From: Enoplolaimus lenunculus
Taxonomy: Eukaryota > Nematoda > Enoplea > Enoplida > Thoracostomopsidae
Assembly (NCBI GenBank): GCA_030248215.1
Contig: JASANG010004034.1
Location: forward strand, 1 to 64,000
Length of the DNA: 64,000 nt
Direction: 5' to 3'
Part shown: piece after piece, positions 43,735-53,692 of the stretch
How positions within the stretch are numbered: the stretch's first letter is position 1
Layout of the letters: the number at the start of each line of letters is the position of its first letter
Program-made: the position numbers and the translations under genes
The notes under the pieces: model-generated
Databases searched by the model: none
What the model was told of the DNA's origin: nothing
What the model saw: the letters and a program-made list of their open reading frames with translations, nothing else

Positions 43735-46700
43735 CTGTAAATATGAATGATTATACAAATTATTTTACCGTTCACCATATGAATATTTTCACTCAGCCGG
43801 TATTCTAGTTCGAGCTTTGCTTTTCAACTGAAACAAGCGCAAACTTACTTTCGCAACTCTAGCAATTTAGTGAATTAAAGATAATTGCATACTTGAGATA
43901 CTTACACGTTTTACATCCAATTTCGCAGTCGCTTAACGTCCGATACGTTGGAGCATCAGCAGCGCACGTTTTCCATACCTCACATTTTGTACAGTCACTG
44001 TACTTCTCCAAACACTGATACCGAATATCACTGTCTGTAAAAGACAATGTATGCAGTCAACATTTGTAGCTTATGAGTTATTGCTCTCACCACTTTGTGA
44101 ATATCACATTTCCAATGGCTAAACTGAAGATATAATTTCTGAAAATATGTATAGCAACAGATGGTGTAATGATAACCTCTGTGATTTTATACAAGGTAAA
44201 CCGAACATAGAATTGCGTAGAAATACATTTACAATCTATATATTAAAGCTGGAATGCACCACATACGTATTTTGGGCAATTTTCCAGCATTACTTTGTTT
44301 ACAATATTTTCTTACAACAGAAAAATGATCGTTCTGTGAAAAGAAAATTTGCATACCGACTGCTGTTTATTCGCTAACATTTGCGCATTGCACAAAACCA
44401 ACTGACCAGTAAAACGTTATTTCAATTGTCTTAAGTGAAATCAGAAGAACTCGCCCAAATGCTTAAGGTTTGAAGTTCAGTCATTTAGTAATGTCAAACA
44501 CAAGGAATGCGGTAGCAGTAGTATAACCGACGAACTGACGCAATCGGACCCCTAGGATTTTAATATAAAGTGGTCCATCGTATAGATTTCGACGAGCTGA
44601 ATTCAACGCTATTATTTTTATGGCTGCATGACCAACGGTTCAAAAGTTATGGCCCTCGAAATTAAAGTGCAAAAACGCACAGATTAGAACAGGAAGTATG
44701 TGTCATCCACAGGTTCGTAAAATGTATACTTTACCAGGTTTAATATTCCTTACACAAATTAGATTGGTGTGTGTACATGTTTTGTATAGTAAAAAGCTGA
44801 AATTTAAAGGGTCGTAACGGCCCATGTTACTCTAAGGGGCGTCGAAATTTGTGATGGGTAAATAAAATAGTAGGTTTAAAGTCTAGATTACATTTTTTGC
44901 TTAGGCTTAGGCTTTGGCTTAGGTTTAGGCTCATGAACTCATTTTTGCAACGCTTAGGCTTAAGCTTAGGCTTAGGAATACGCTTAATCTGCTGTTACGC
45001 CCCTTAAAGTAACGTTAGCCGTCATAACTATTGAACGGGGGGTCCCACAGCGCTAAAAATTGTACCGTTGAACTAAGCGCGTCGAAATCTATCCACAGCG
45101 CTAAAAATGGTACCGTTGAACTAAGCGCGTCGAAATCTATAAAATGAACTATTTTTTAATAAATTCTACGGGGTCTCTATTCCGTACCTCTGCAAGTGCG
45201 CCAGTATCACCAACTTTCTAATGCTAAACCTAAGCCTCAGCGTGAAGGTCGGCGTATAACTAAGCGCATGCCTAAGCTTAGTAGTAATCAAAAATAGTCT
45301 AAAGTTTAAATCCTAAGCGTAAGCGGAAAATGATCCAAAGTTTTAAGCAATGCTTAAGCCTAATGAAAAATTACAATGCTTTAGCTTACTATACTGGTAC
45401 TGGAGTAAAATTTTATTATTATGTCGAAATACAACATACCTAAATTGCATTTATCACGACACTGTTCAACTGAATTGTACGTTGGTGCACCGCTAGCGCA
45501 GTCAACAAACTTCTCACACGGCTTGCAATCATTAACGCATTGATATAAAGTGTTTTGCTGCTCTGAAAAGTTTTATCGTTAGCCCAAATTTAAGGGCGTA
45601 ATCAAAATTTCATTTCTTGGGATATAAAACTTCGGTTTGGTCACAGTTTGAAGGAGCGCGTATGGTATTAGATTTAAGATATTCAATAGTGAAATCAGCT
45701 ACGTATTCCTTAAAATGGGCTACAATATAGCCATTGCAGTGAAAAAGGTTCAGCGATATGCAAGCTTTTAAAACTCCAAGGCAATGAGGAAATTCATAAT
45801 GGTAAAATTTTCAGTTAATGTTTTTTAGTGTAAAACTGCAGTTACCGCCTGCAGTCGTACTATTTTTGTCTGGTCCATCAGATGAAAACATTTTAATTTA
45901 TTATCCATAATGGAAAAATATTTCAATTAAGGTCCATGAGAGAAATATTCAGTTTAACTGCAAATAATGGAAACACGTTCAGGTTTACTGTCTGTAATTT
46001 TTGGTTTGGTTGAACCGAGTTGTGATTTGACGACTGCTATTGCTCACCGCGTGCTCTCGCTCGGCATCTCGATTTCGATTCGCATAGGCCAACTGATACG
46101 TAAACTTGTTCGCTGGTATCACAGGTACCGTCGCAGTAGACGCATTCAGCTTTGTTCATTGAACACTGCCATCCTTTTGAGGTAGAAGTTTGACTGCCTG
46201 AAATATGCGCAATGTATTCTCGAATGTTTGTTGCACATATCACCAGTTTTATGATAGAAAGGCCTTTCAAATCAACAAATAAGCTCTGAAACCCGTCGCA
46301 CAGATTTGCCCTACTTCTGTACACCACAGTTTGTCAGTTTGAATACCTATCACTGGCTGGTGACATGTGCTCGCTATATTCATTTGAAAATGTGAGCCAA
46401 ATTTGAACATAAAAAATATTTGGTTTATAAAACACTTTCCGCAGAATATAATGAAGCATCCTGTGGAGACCTCAATGATGCTGGTTAAGCGTAAGCCTAA
46501 GCCAATGCGAATGCTTATTTTCACACCTTAGATCGTTTGAGACTTCTAGCAAATACAAAATAATTTTCGTTACCACACGTTGTTGCTGATTCACAATCGC
46601 TTTTGGATTGGTACGGAGTTTTATTGTAGTCACAGCCTTGGCCATAACACTGACGACAAGGCTGACCGCTGTTTCCGCTGCATTGCCAAACTTCTCCCGC

Positions 46701-47533
46701 TGCTGCAAATATAAATAAATAAAATTTCCTGGGTGATAAAATGTGATTTTAATTTAGTTATAATTATTTGCATACTTAGGTTCGGACGATTCAACCTTGG
46801 GTGTTTGCATTTTACCTCCGCCCTGCTAAATGAAAATGTATTTTTCTTAGATTGACAAAATTTTTTGTCCCAGAATCCGAAAGACAAACACCCAAATAAT
46901 GAATAAAGAATGGGTCGTTATGCAAACGTAACGATTGTTTATATGGCGCATATTAGTAAACGTGCTTGAGATTTAGCAATTGCGCATGAGATTCAGTTTA
47001 TTAAACAGGCGAAGACTTTGTGACTAAAACTTAAAACTGTAAGTCTGATCAGAAATCTTACAGCTACAAGATCATACTGCTACTTCTGATTGCCAAATCT
47101 CGTACGGAAACGAGGAAATAGGCTTGAATTTAAAAATAGTTAAGATTTCTAATTGCTTACTTCCTCTCTGGCCGTTGGCATAAATCACAAACGAGGCTGA
47201 AACAAAACTAAAGCTAACAACCGCTACATAAATCACAAGCACATAAGCATAGTCCAGATCGCGAAATACTTCTAAAGCTGGCACATATAATTGTTTATGA
47301 GCGGCACACTCATTATAATTTGAACATTTTTAATAAAAGATCAGCTATTCGACACGTAAAGGTATGTACAAATATATTAAATTTTAAATTTTAAACGTAA
47401 TCAGCATATATCGTGCGAAGTAAGTGCAGTATTGGTAATCAACGGGTTTGGTTTTGTCACAAAAATAAAATTTCCAGGTCTTACTTTGAGCTAGAAACAT
47501 TATACAAACAGTAGTAATTATAGACGTTGCCAT
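43616..47533 (-). CDS. Gene A: complete secreted five-module cysteine protein
   Basis: Seven minus-strand exons read through from ATG to stop: 47485-47533, 47161-47196, 46574-46702, 46048-46197, 45440-45562, 43906-44034 and 43616-43734. All six introns are phase 1 with GT..AG borders, and the exons sum to 735 nt, 244 residues plus stop. The first two exons make a signal peptide (MATSIITTVCIMFLAQ, then TSFVIYANGQRG). Five modules follow, each with six cysteines and x12 between the fourth and fifth. The modules differ more from each other than those of B and C do, so the gene is an older branch. An ATTAAA follows the stop. Function not known; likely a secreted disulphide-rich protein. Confidence 0.85.
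43906..44034 (-). CDS. Gene A exon 6, module 4
   Basis: The acceptor is TCTTTTACAG and the donor GTAAGT, phase 1 at both ends, 129 nt. It reads SDIRYQCLEKYSDCTKC, then EVWKTCAADAPTY..DC and EIGC. Spacing C-x6-C-x2-C-x5-C-x12-C-x3-C. Confidence 0.9.
44035..44539. other. Intron of gene A
   Basis: AT-rich; the 76-codon + frame at 44147 has no motif. Confidence 0.3.
44540..45205. mobile_element. Foldback element family B, interrupted by a MITE
   Basis: The left part (GTATAGATTTCGACGAGCTGAATTC) and right part (GAACTAAGCGCGTCGAAATC) are inverted relatives, as in 13790-14230. A family A MITE is inserted between them. On the right a 44-bp piece with CCACAGCGCTAAAAAT(T/G)GTACC is duplicated in tandem. 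Confidence 0.6.
44820..45020 (-). mobile_element. MITE family A, full copy, nested
   Basis: The ends are GCCCATGTTACTCTAAGGGG and CCCCTTAAAGTAACGTTAGCC. The flanks GTCGTAACG (44811-44819) and GTCATAACT (45021-45029) match at 7 of 9. The core has many GCTTAG units. It is inserted in a family B foldback element and is therefore younger than that. Confidence 0.85.
45206..45439. other. Intron of gene A, worn MITE pieces
   Basis: CCTAAGCCTCAGCG, GCCTAAGCTTAG and CCTAAGCGTAAGCGG suggest an old family A relic. Confidence 0.35.
45440..45562 (-). CDS. Gene A exon 5, module 3
   Basis: The acceptor is CTTTTCAG and the donor GTATGT, phase 1 at both ends, 123 nt. It reads QQNTLYQCVNDCKPCEKF, then VDCASGAPTYNSVEQC and RDKC. 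Spacing C-x3-C-x2-C-x5-C-x12-C-x3-C, a short first loop as in 23642 and 50167. Confidence 0.9.
   Translation of the reverse strand, partial: SSKTLYINALMIASRVRSLLTALAVHQRTIQLNSVVINAI
46048..46197 (-). CDS. Gene A exon 4, module 2
   Basis: The acceptor is CATATTTCAG and the donor GTGAGC, phase 1 at both ends, 150 nt. It reads SKGWQCSMNKAECVYCDGTC, then DTSEQVYVSVGLC and ESKSRC, with a basic end RARAR. Spacing C-x6-C-x2-C-x3-C-x12-C-x5-C. Confidence 0.88.
46574..46702 (-). CDS. Gene A exon 3, module 1
   Basis: The acceptor is TATATTTGCAG and the donor GTAACG, phase 1 at both ends, 129 nt. It reads AGEVWQCSGNSGQPCRQC, then YGQGCDYNKTPYQSKSDC and ESATTC. Spacing C-x7-C-x2-C-x4-C-x12-C-x5-C. The ESATxC ending is shared with the type d exons. 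Confidence 0.9.
47161..47196 (-). CDS. Gene A exon 2, 36-nt microexon
   Basis: The acceptor is TTTTGTTTCAG and the donor GTAAGC, phase 1 at both ends. It encodes SFVIYANGQRG and completes the signal peptide begun in exon 1. A 33-nt exon of the same kind is at 51077-51109. A longer frame through this site could start at an ATG at 47284, but that makes a two-stretch hydrophobic leader and ignores the good acceptor. Confidence 0.75.
47485..47533 (-). CDS. Gene A exon 1, start and signal peptide
   Basis: ATG at 47531-47533 begins MATSIITTVCIMFLAQ, a typical hydrophobic signal core, and a GTAAGA donor follows in phase 1, matching exon 2. Upstream in-frame Met at about 47617 is possible but adds a non-signal stretch. 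Confidence 0.75.
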
Positions 47534-47941
47534 GATATGAACCGTTTTGCACCTTGTTAAATGTGAACACGCCACTGCTTTGCCACGAAAAATAAAACGT
47601 ACAGGAAAACGCACCAAGTATTTAGGTGTATATTAACAAAAGCGCTAAGCTGCAACGTTTAAATTCTGAACATTTCTAGCCTCCAGTTTGACTCAGGTAG
47701 TTGTTGTTGTTTTTTTTGCAATCCAAATTTGCCTGCGAATAAATATGCAAAATTGCAACATTTTTAATATAGCTAATTTGTACTATATTTGAGCTAGACG
47801 TTGTGTGTATGACAATTGAAATACCGAATTTCTTTAGTCTTGGCTTGAGGTGCATTTAGAATTTTTAAGCTAATTTAAAAATTAAGATGTCTCAGTTTTT
47901 TGAAGTGGATACATTCAACGAATAGATTGCATTTTCTCAAT
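47534..47941. promoter_or_regulatory. Upstream region of gene A
   Basis: The promoter of gene A must lie here or just to the right on the minus strand. I see no certain TATA box; AT-rich throughout. Confidence 0.3.
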
Positions 47942-48174
47942 TACTGTAGCGACCCTTTGAAAAGCGTAATAAGGGGACCCCAACGTGAGTTCGAATCGGC
48001 AGGAGAATATACCTGTAAGTAATGTACTCAAATTGTCTACAATAGCATGCAAGGTGGTGGCCCAAATACCAGGGCATGATTGAAAAATGAACATTATGTA
48101 AGTGAATAGAAAGGGTTTCCCTCTGTAAAAACAAAACAAATATCAATTTCCGTTTCATTCGTGTCACTACAGTA
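47942..48174. mobile_element. Short element with TACTGTAG ends and a B-box-like site
   Basis: It begins TACTGTAGCGACC and ends with the reverse complement of TACTGTAGTGAC. Near the left end GTGAGTTCGAATCGGC resembles the internal pol III B box, so the element may join a tRNA-derived head to inverted ends, like 48842-49007. Confidence 0.5.
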
Positions 48175-48364
48175 GGCTTTATCTAAATTTGGTTGCACAA
48201 GGCTACTTGCATAACCATATAATTAATCTCAATAGAGCCATGAGAGACCGTTATCAATTTATCTTCTCTGTCTTACACCCCATTAAGTATATAATTAGCT
48301 AGCGCCATCACCAGTAAAATGATTTTTTTATAAATTACAAAACACTGATATTAAGTTCTTACAA

Positions 48365-48575
48365 ACTCAGGCCCATGTAGAGATGAGTGCGGAGCGCTAT
48401 TCTGTGGGACTGCAATGAAGTTAGCTTAAGCTTTAGACTAATTTTTTGCTTGACCTCACGCTTAATAGGCTTAGGTATACGCGTAGGCTTAGATATACGC
48501 TTATCTTTACGCTTAGGCTTAGGTTTAGGCTTAGGAACACGTTTAAACTACTGTTATAGCCTTTGTTCTATACAT
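48365..48575 (-). mobile_element. MITE family A relic
   Basis: GGCCCATGTAGAG at the left, and TTAGGCTTAGGTTTAGGCTTAGG with AAACTACTGTTATAGCC at the right, are worn versions of the family A structure. Confidence 0.5.
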
Positions 48576-48841
48576 TGACACAAACTCACATATTATCTGG
48601 ATTCGGCTTCTTCTGCGTTGAATTTTAGGCTCACAATTGCCGTGAATATAATAATGCAGTTAGGAAATATAACGAAAATTTGTAGATTTAACTTTATGCT
48701 TCATGTTTTTTTATTCGACAACTTTTTCAATTGATCCACATTATAAAAGATAATTCAGCATTGTTAGATCAGATCGTCAAAACGGCACAAAGTGTTAAAA
48801 CCAAAGTCCTGTTTAACATAATAAAGCTAACACTTAATATT

Positions 48842-49007
48842 AACCCCTTCTCACATAGAGGACACTGAGCAACTTAAAGCAATCGGTATGCATGAACTAT
48901 ATACGAAAGATGATAAACGCCTCCCACTCGCGACGTTGCAATTCGAATCCTGGTTTGAAATTTGTTCTTATACGTTATAGATAGGTATATTCATGTGAGA
49001 AAGGGTT
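48842..49007. repeat. Single copy of tRNA-Gly-like composite repeat
   Basis: AACCCCTTCTCACAT at the left is inverted relative to ATGTGAGAAAGGGTT at the right. Inside, AACGCCTCCCACTCG and GCAATTCGAATCCTGG resemble the anticodon and T arms of tRNA-Gly. The same unit is tandemly repeated at 58987-60171. Confidence 0.7.
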
Positions 49008-50166
49008 TAGCATGCGCTTGAGCTTAAAGTTAGAATTTTTTAGTTTAAATGGCTTTAGATACTTGCCAAATTCTGTAGCTTGAAGATTATAAAATGGATT
49101 AATAATATTTCTGACTGTTAACAATGTGTAGCAATTATATATTTCAGAGTTTTCAGGCGAATATGTTTTCATACCAATCAGTAATGCATTTTCTTGTATA
49201 GTCCACCGTCACTCGTATATATTCAGTCTGAAAAGGTAAATATTTCCGCACTAAAATGCGTATTTGTCGTCTTCAATTCTTCACTTTGTTTTTTGGCAGG
49301 TCAAAATTACGTGGCGCTTCAAAATTTGCGCATACCAACTCCAGTTGATAATATATTAACATACTTACTATACTTGAAAAAATTCTTTGTGTGATTGACG
49401 TATATACAAATTTTCACCTAGTTTTTTTAATTTCGTAAAATACATGTAACACTAGCCCTTCGATTACTAAGGGCGGTCTGAAAGATCCCGTCAGTTTTGT
49501 GCTACAACGAACGTCAACGCCTTTTACACTTATCCAGTTATCCAGGGCATTAACATGCAATAGTCGAATTGTGTTTTCTATTTTTAGCCCACGCTCCGAC
49601 ACCCTTCGTTACTGATACATATCCGGTACTGCAACTATCCGTTGAATTAAACGTTTATTTGTCTTGTGTCAATAGCTTGAGCGATCATGCAAGGTTATAC
49701 TTAGAAATGTAAGTCCTTTCAAAATTTAAACACGCTTTAAAGTTTCGAACTCAAATTATTTGGTCGTGATAATTGACATTTATGAACCCTAATTAGGGTT
49801 TAGGGAATGTTTTTGTCTATAATCTAATGTCATGTCTGAATCTAAATAGCTGTCTTTGTAGTTTGAGAAAGCATTTAAATAAATAAAAAATCTAAAAATT
49901 TAAGAGTAAATAACTCATATATATCGACTCGTTCCGATGGGCCCCAACAGCTTTATGCAAAGTGTTGCCATGTGCCTTCCTAGGTTCCTTAGGCAAAATG
50001 TTTTACAAGTAAGAATTGTACGGCAGAACAAATTTCTTTATTGTATCCCATTGTCACTCCTTTTAACGTTTTCCTCAAAAGCTCTACTTCACTCCGCAAC
50101 CATATATTGTGGCTGTGCCTATGGCTAATTCGGATTCTCAGTCTAAATTTAACGCATCAAATATAC
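49008..50166. other. Intergenic with dispersed repeat C at 49590-49815
   Basis: The third copy of repeat C (CGTTACTGATACATATCCGG, TGCAACTATCCGTTGAATTA) lies here. No terminal exon for gene D was found on the minus strand, though one is expected. Confidence 0.4.
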
Positions 50167-50292
50167 CTCCGCGGCAATAAAAGCTACATTCCTCCTTGAT
50201 TCGATACAGTTTAACATCAAACGGGCATTGGTCGTACACACACGGATTGCATGCGTTTTTGCAATTGAAGAACACGTTTGCCGAATCCTCGC
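50167..50292 (-). CDS. Gene D exon, intact module
   Basis: The acceptor is CTTTTATCAG and the donor GTATAT, phase 1 at both ends, 126 nt. It reads DSANVFFNCKNACNPC, then VYDQCPFDVKLYRIKEEC and SFYC. Spacing C-x3-C-x2-C-x4-C-x12-C-x3-C. Confidence 0.85.
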
Positions 50293-51109
50293 CTGATAAA
50301 AGAATATAACTTTGTTCAAAAGCGCAGCAAAAATTTTAGGATTTCCCTCCATTTGAATACGAGTCTGAATATTATTTAAACAAGGGTCTATACAAGGGTA
50401 AAAAGGATACATGCAGAACGGTTCACATAAATTAGACTTTATATTCGTATGCGTTTATAAAATTTTCATCATAAGACCAAACGAACATGAGATCAAATGT
50501 ATGAGTGTCAGTGTACCTCTTTCCGAAAACAGTACCTAGTATCACATGTAAGCGGTTCACGGGAATTTTCGGTATTGAATATTTTTCTCAATCGAAAATT
50601 TTAGAAAAATTGACATTTATCGTAACTCATATTTCTTAAAATTGCCTAAACGTGTGTTGCCAACATTTCCAATTTGTGTCATACTCGATAACTTATAGGT
50701 TAAGCATGTACTGCATTTGCAAGATTTTGGCATTCTAAATGGTTTGTTTACACAAAGGACGTCAATTTTCAGTAATGTTCGAGTACACAGAGGATGAACT
50801 AAATGCCTCAAAAGTACATAACGCCCCGGTTTTGACAAATACATCAACTTTGTCGTCTAAATTTAATTCAATTCAGCTATTTTCCCCTTAAAAACGATAA
50901 AATAGATTTAAAACTAAATTTTTCGGAAACAATTATTCTTTGTTTTGTGGTTCCGGTATTATATAACTCCATTTGCAACATGATTACAAACGGAATGAAT
51001 TGAATACATTTTGTACACATACCGTCGGTGTGATAACTTTAATGACATTCAAACCAAAGCTGAAGAAAAAACTTACTTATTGGAAAACATTGGGAACCAA
51101 TAAATATAA
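50167..51109 (-). CDS. Gene D: partial, partly decayed cysteine-module gene
   Basis: On the minus strand a 33-nt signal microexon (51077-51109), a decayed module (50639-50798) and an intact module exon (50167-50292) follow one another. A start exon and a stop exon were not found. The middle module has lost cysteines, so the gene is probably a pseudogene or splices around that exon. Confidence 0.5.
50639..50798 (-). pseudogene. Gene D decayed module exon
   Basis: After a phase-1 acceptor (GAGGCATTTAG) the frame reads HPLCTRTLLKIDVLCV and CKCSTC. Spacing is kept after that, but the fourth, fifth and sixth cysteine positions hold Leu, Arg and Phe; the Arg codon CGT is one step from TGT. No donor is clear. 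This looks like a dead or dying module. Confidence 0.55.
51077..51109 (-). CDS. Gene D 33-nt microexon, signal peptide end
   Basis: The acceptor is TTTGTTTCAG and the donor GTAAGT, phase 1 at both ends. It encodes VIFIGSQCFPI, similar in place and size to exon 2 of gene A. Confidence 0.6.
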   Translation of the reverse strand, partial: LYLLVPNVFQ

Positions 51110-51192
51110 CTGAAACAAACCAATTTAACAAAAATATCTTTCACAGATGAAATTTTTTAATAAATTACCTACTTTGACCTGTTAGTTTCGAA

Positions 51193-51339
51193 TTAAAATT
51201 TCAAGCCATCCGGGGCGAAGTTGTTTTGAAATTTCCATCCACAATCATAATAAACTCGATGGCAGATTTTAGGGCACTTGATTAGTTTCTCTAGCACTGG
51301 TATTAATTTAAAGAACGGCAAAAGTTTCTCCAAGCTTAT
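51193..51339 (-). CDS. Unassigned ORF with CPKICHRVYYDCGW
   Basis: A minus frame without an ATG ends at TAA (51193-51195) and reads EKLIKCPKICHRVYYDCGWK followed by FQNNFAPDGLKF. The cysteine spacing C-x3-C-x6-C is reminiscent of the start of a Kazal domain but the rest is missing. It could be an exon of another secreted protein or chance. Confidence 0.25.
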   Translation of the reverse strand: MSLEKLLPFFKLIPVLEKLIKCPKICHRVYYDCGWKFQNNFAPDGLKF

Positions 51340-51929
51340 GGTTTATGTTTTCCAAACCTAAGCTTTAGTTTAAGGCTTAGAGCTTCGGGCTTAGAGAAAA
51401 CTAACGCTTAATCGTAAGCTTATCCCAAAACCTATTTAATTACCTACAATTATACTGTGAGGCGGATTTTTTGTGTTTGAAATTAAACAAGTGCCGATTT
51501 CGGAATCATCCATTTTTGATTTGGTTAATAATCAAATTTAAGTGTTTTGCCCCAAAAATCTGTTCAAAAGTTGAACCTGATCTGTACAAAGTTGTTAGAC
51601 AAATTCATCAATCAAATGTTTCTCAAGAGCAAAATTATTTTAGGTCTGAGATTTGTATCAGTGATCGGTCAGAACAGATACTCAAATCAACTCGAACAGT
51701 TGCCAAAATGGCCAGTTATTCGTTATGTCTCATATTTCTAACGTCATCTGTTTAGATTGATTAATTCCAAACCGTAACGTACGTTGTAATATCACAATGT
51801 AGTAAGCAGTACGCATAATTTGGAATCTATAAAGTACAAGCACTTTATTTTATTAAAATTATTAGTCTATATAATGCTAAATAATAAAAACCAGAAATAC
51901 CAAGCCTGGTAACCGGTAAAATTTACTTT

Positions 51930-52147
51930 GAACTGGTTAGGTATGTGTCCACTGTTTGCAACACTGTCTTTTTCGTTGTAAAAAAGTGAATGTTGTATAA
52001 CATTGTTTGGCACGTTTAACATTCCGGGACTGCATTGCCAAACCGGTGTAGGACCTATCTCCATTTTATAATTGGATTTAAACCACAGAACCATTGGTAA
52101 ATTAATTGGAAAACTGTCGCAAACGAAAACGAATAGTGATACAATAA
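51930..52147 (-). pseudogene. Gene E: decayed signal-plus-module exon
   Basis: After the acceptor TATTTGCAG (left of 52148 on the minus strand) a phase-1 frame begins with a hydrophobic VIVSLFVFVCDSFPIN, like the microexon of gene D, and runs on to GPTPVWQCSPG, like module 1 of gene A. Later cysteines of the module are found only in another frame, so the exon is broken. Confidence 0.45.
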
Positions 52148-53370
52148 CTGCAAATATTTATTTACATTCTGATATTTAAAATTTATACAAAAATATAGAT
52201 GCTCCCAAATCTTTTATGTTTTTGGATAAATTTCACTGTTGTTATTTATAATCGAACAATTGCAGCATATCTGTAATGAAAAATTGAGCTATTTTATACG
52301 TAATTTACAACTAGATATCAGTTGAAGATGACGAAAACGAAAAAACACCAATTTATACCGGAAATGAGAACGGATATCCGATTACAACCCGCAGAAAACT
52401 GATTTGGCACATACGTTAACAGTGGATGCTACATCGTAAATATAATGTGCATAATTCGATAGTTTTCTTTAGAAAACCTCAGTTACCCAGCCTTAACTTT
52501 CGAGGAACATCAATTGTTAAAAAATGTGCAAAATCAATTTTCTGGGTGGTGTAATCCCATATTCGAGACGAGATGGGGCCGGGTCAGTCGTGGACATCAA
52601 ATACCGGTGAAGTATCGCATGGTGGTTTTACTTAACGAGTAAATCTATTATATGATATTTTACCTGCCTCGTATTATTTACTTCCTGCAGTAGAAATCAT
52701 AGGCAAGTAAAAAAATACCACATGATATTTTTACTCCCCAAGTAAATCTACCGTATTCTATTTTAACTCCCATTATTTGATTTTTCTTCTTGCAATTGAG
52801 ATGCCCTATCATATTTTACTGCCCTAGTAACATTTTCCATAAAAATGGCTGTGCGATTTGTATTAAATTTTACTTTGCTTTACCACATTTCTACGAATAG
52901 CTATTGGCCGCTCTTCTTTTTCCTTGCTTGGGTCAGGCAAAAGTTTGTGTTCACAACTTTTGGTTTAGTTGCCTTCTTGTCAGGCAACCAACCACCCGAT
53001 ATTAATTTTTAACAGTTTCTCTTTAACTACAAACTAGAATTGCAACGAGATATTTTTAAGTGATTTAAACAAATAACATGATTGCTCTTCTCCAAAAACT
53101 TTAAAGATACTGACAAACATGATTATTCGAACATATATTGCCATCATAAACGCTACATTGAAAAAAAGTGCAATTCCCAAAATTTCGTCGTCTGCTGGGC
53201 CAGTTGAACATTCATAACGCAACATGCAATGTATTTCGATGCAAATTAGGCCAATTGGCTCGAAAAGTTTCATCGATTTTATGCAATCAATAAGTTTGTT
53301 TCCGTAATAAACGATGGTCAGTTTCGCTTCCTGTAAATGTCATGTAAAAGGCAACAAAAGACAATAGTTT
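52148..53370. other. Intergenic, small palindromic AT repeats
   Basis: Around 52640-52810 words such as GATATTTTAC, AGTAAAT and TTTTTACTCCC recur in both directions; a similar patch lies at 54460-54580 (AGTAAAAATACC). The 79-codon minus frame at 53034-53273 is hydrophobic and unassigned. Confidence 0.35.
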
Positions 53371-53692
53371 CGCTCGGGTCCGATGGAGTGAATTGATCAT
53401 TTGGCTCGGGTCCGATGGAGTGAATCGATCATTTGGCTCGGATCCGATGGAGTGAATTTATCATTTGGCTCGGGTCCGATGGAGTGAATTGATCATTTGG
53501 CTCGGGTCCGATGGAGTGGATTTATCATTTGGCTCGGATCCGATGGAGTGAATTGATCATTTGGCTCGGGTCCGATGGAGTGAATTGATCATTTGGCTCG
53601 GGTCCGATGGAGTGAATTGATCATTTGGCTCGGGTCCGATGGAGTGAATTGATCATTTGGCTCGGGTCCGATGGAGTGAATTGATCACTCTA
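53371..53692. repeat. Minisatellite, ten 32-bp units
   Basis: The unit GCTCGGGTCCGATGGAGTGA plus ATTGATCATTTG repeats every 32 bp from 53372, ten times. Variants are GGATCC for GGGTCC and ATTTATC for ATTGATC; those variant pairs alternate with the main form. Confidence 0.95.

Noticed and set aside
46760-46830. Extra exon of gene A between exons 2 and 3
   Set aside because: CATTTAGCAG and GTATGC flank a short open stretch, but its length is not a multiple of three and phase 1 gives a stop at once.
47161-47284. One long first exon of gene A from an ATG at 47284
   Set aside because: A strong acceptor at 47197 and the phase-matched ATG exon at 47485 give a normal signal peptide, and gene D has a microexon of the same design. 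Kept only as an alternative.
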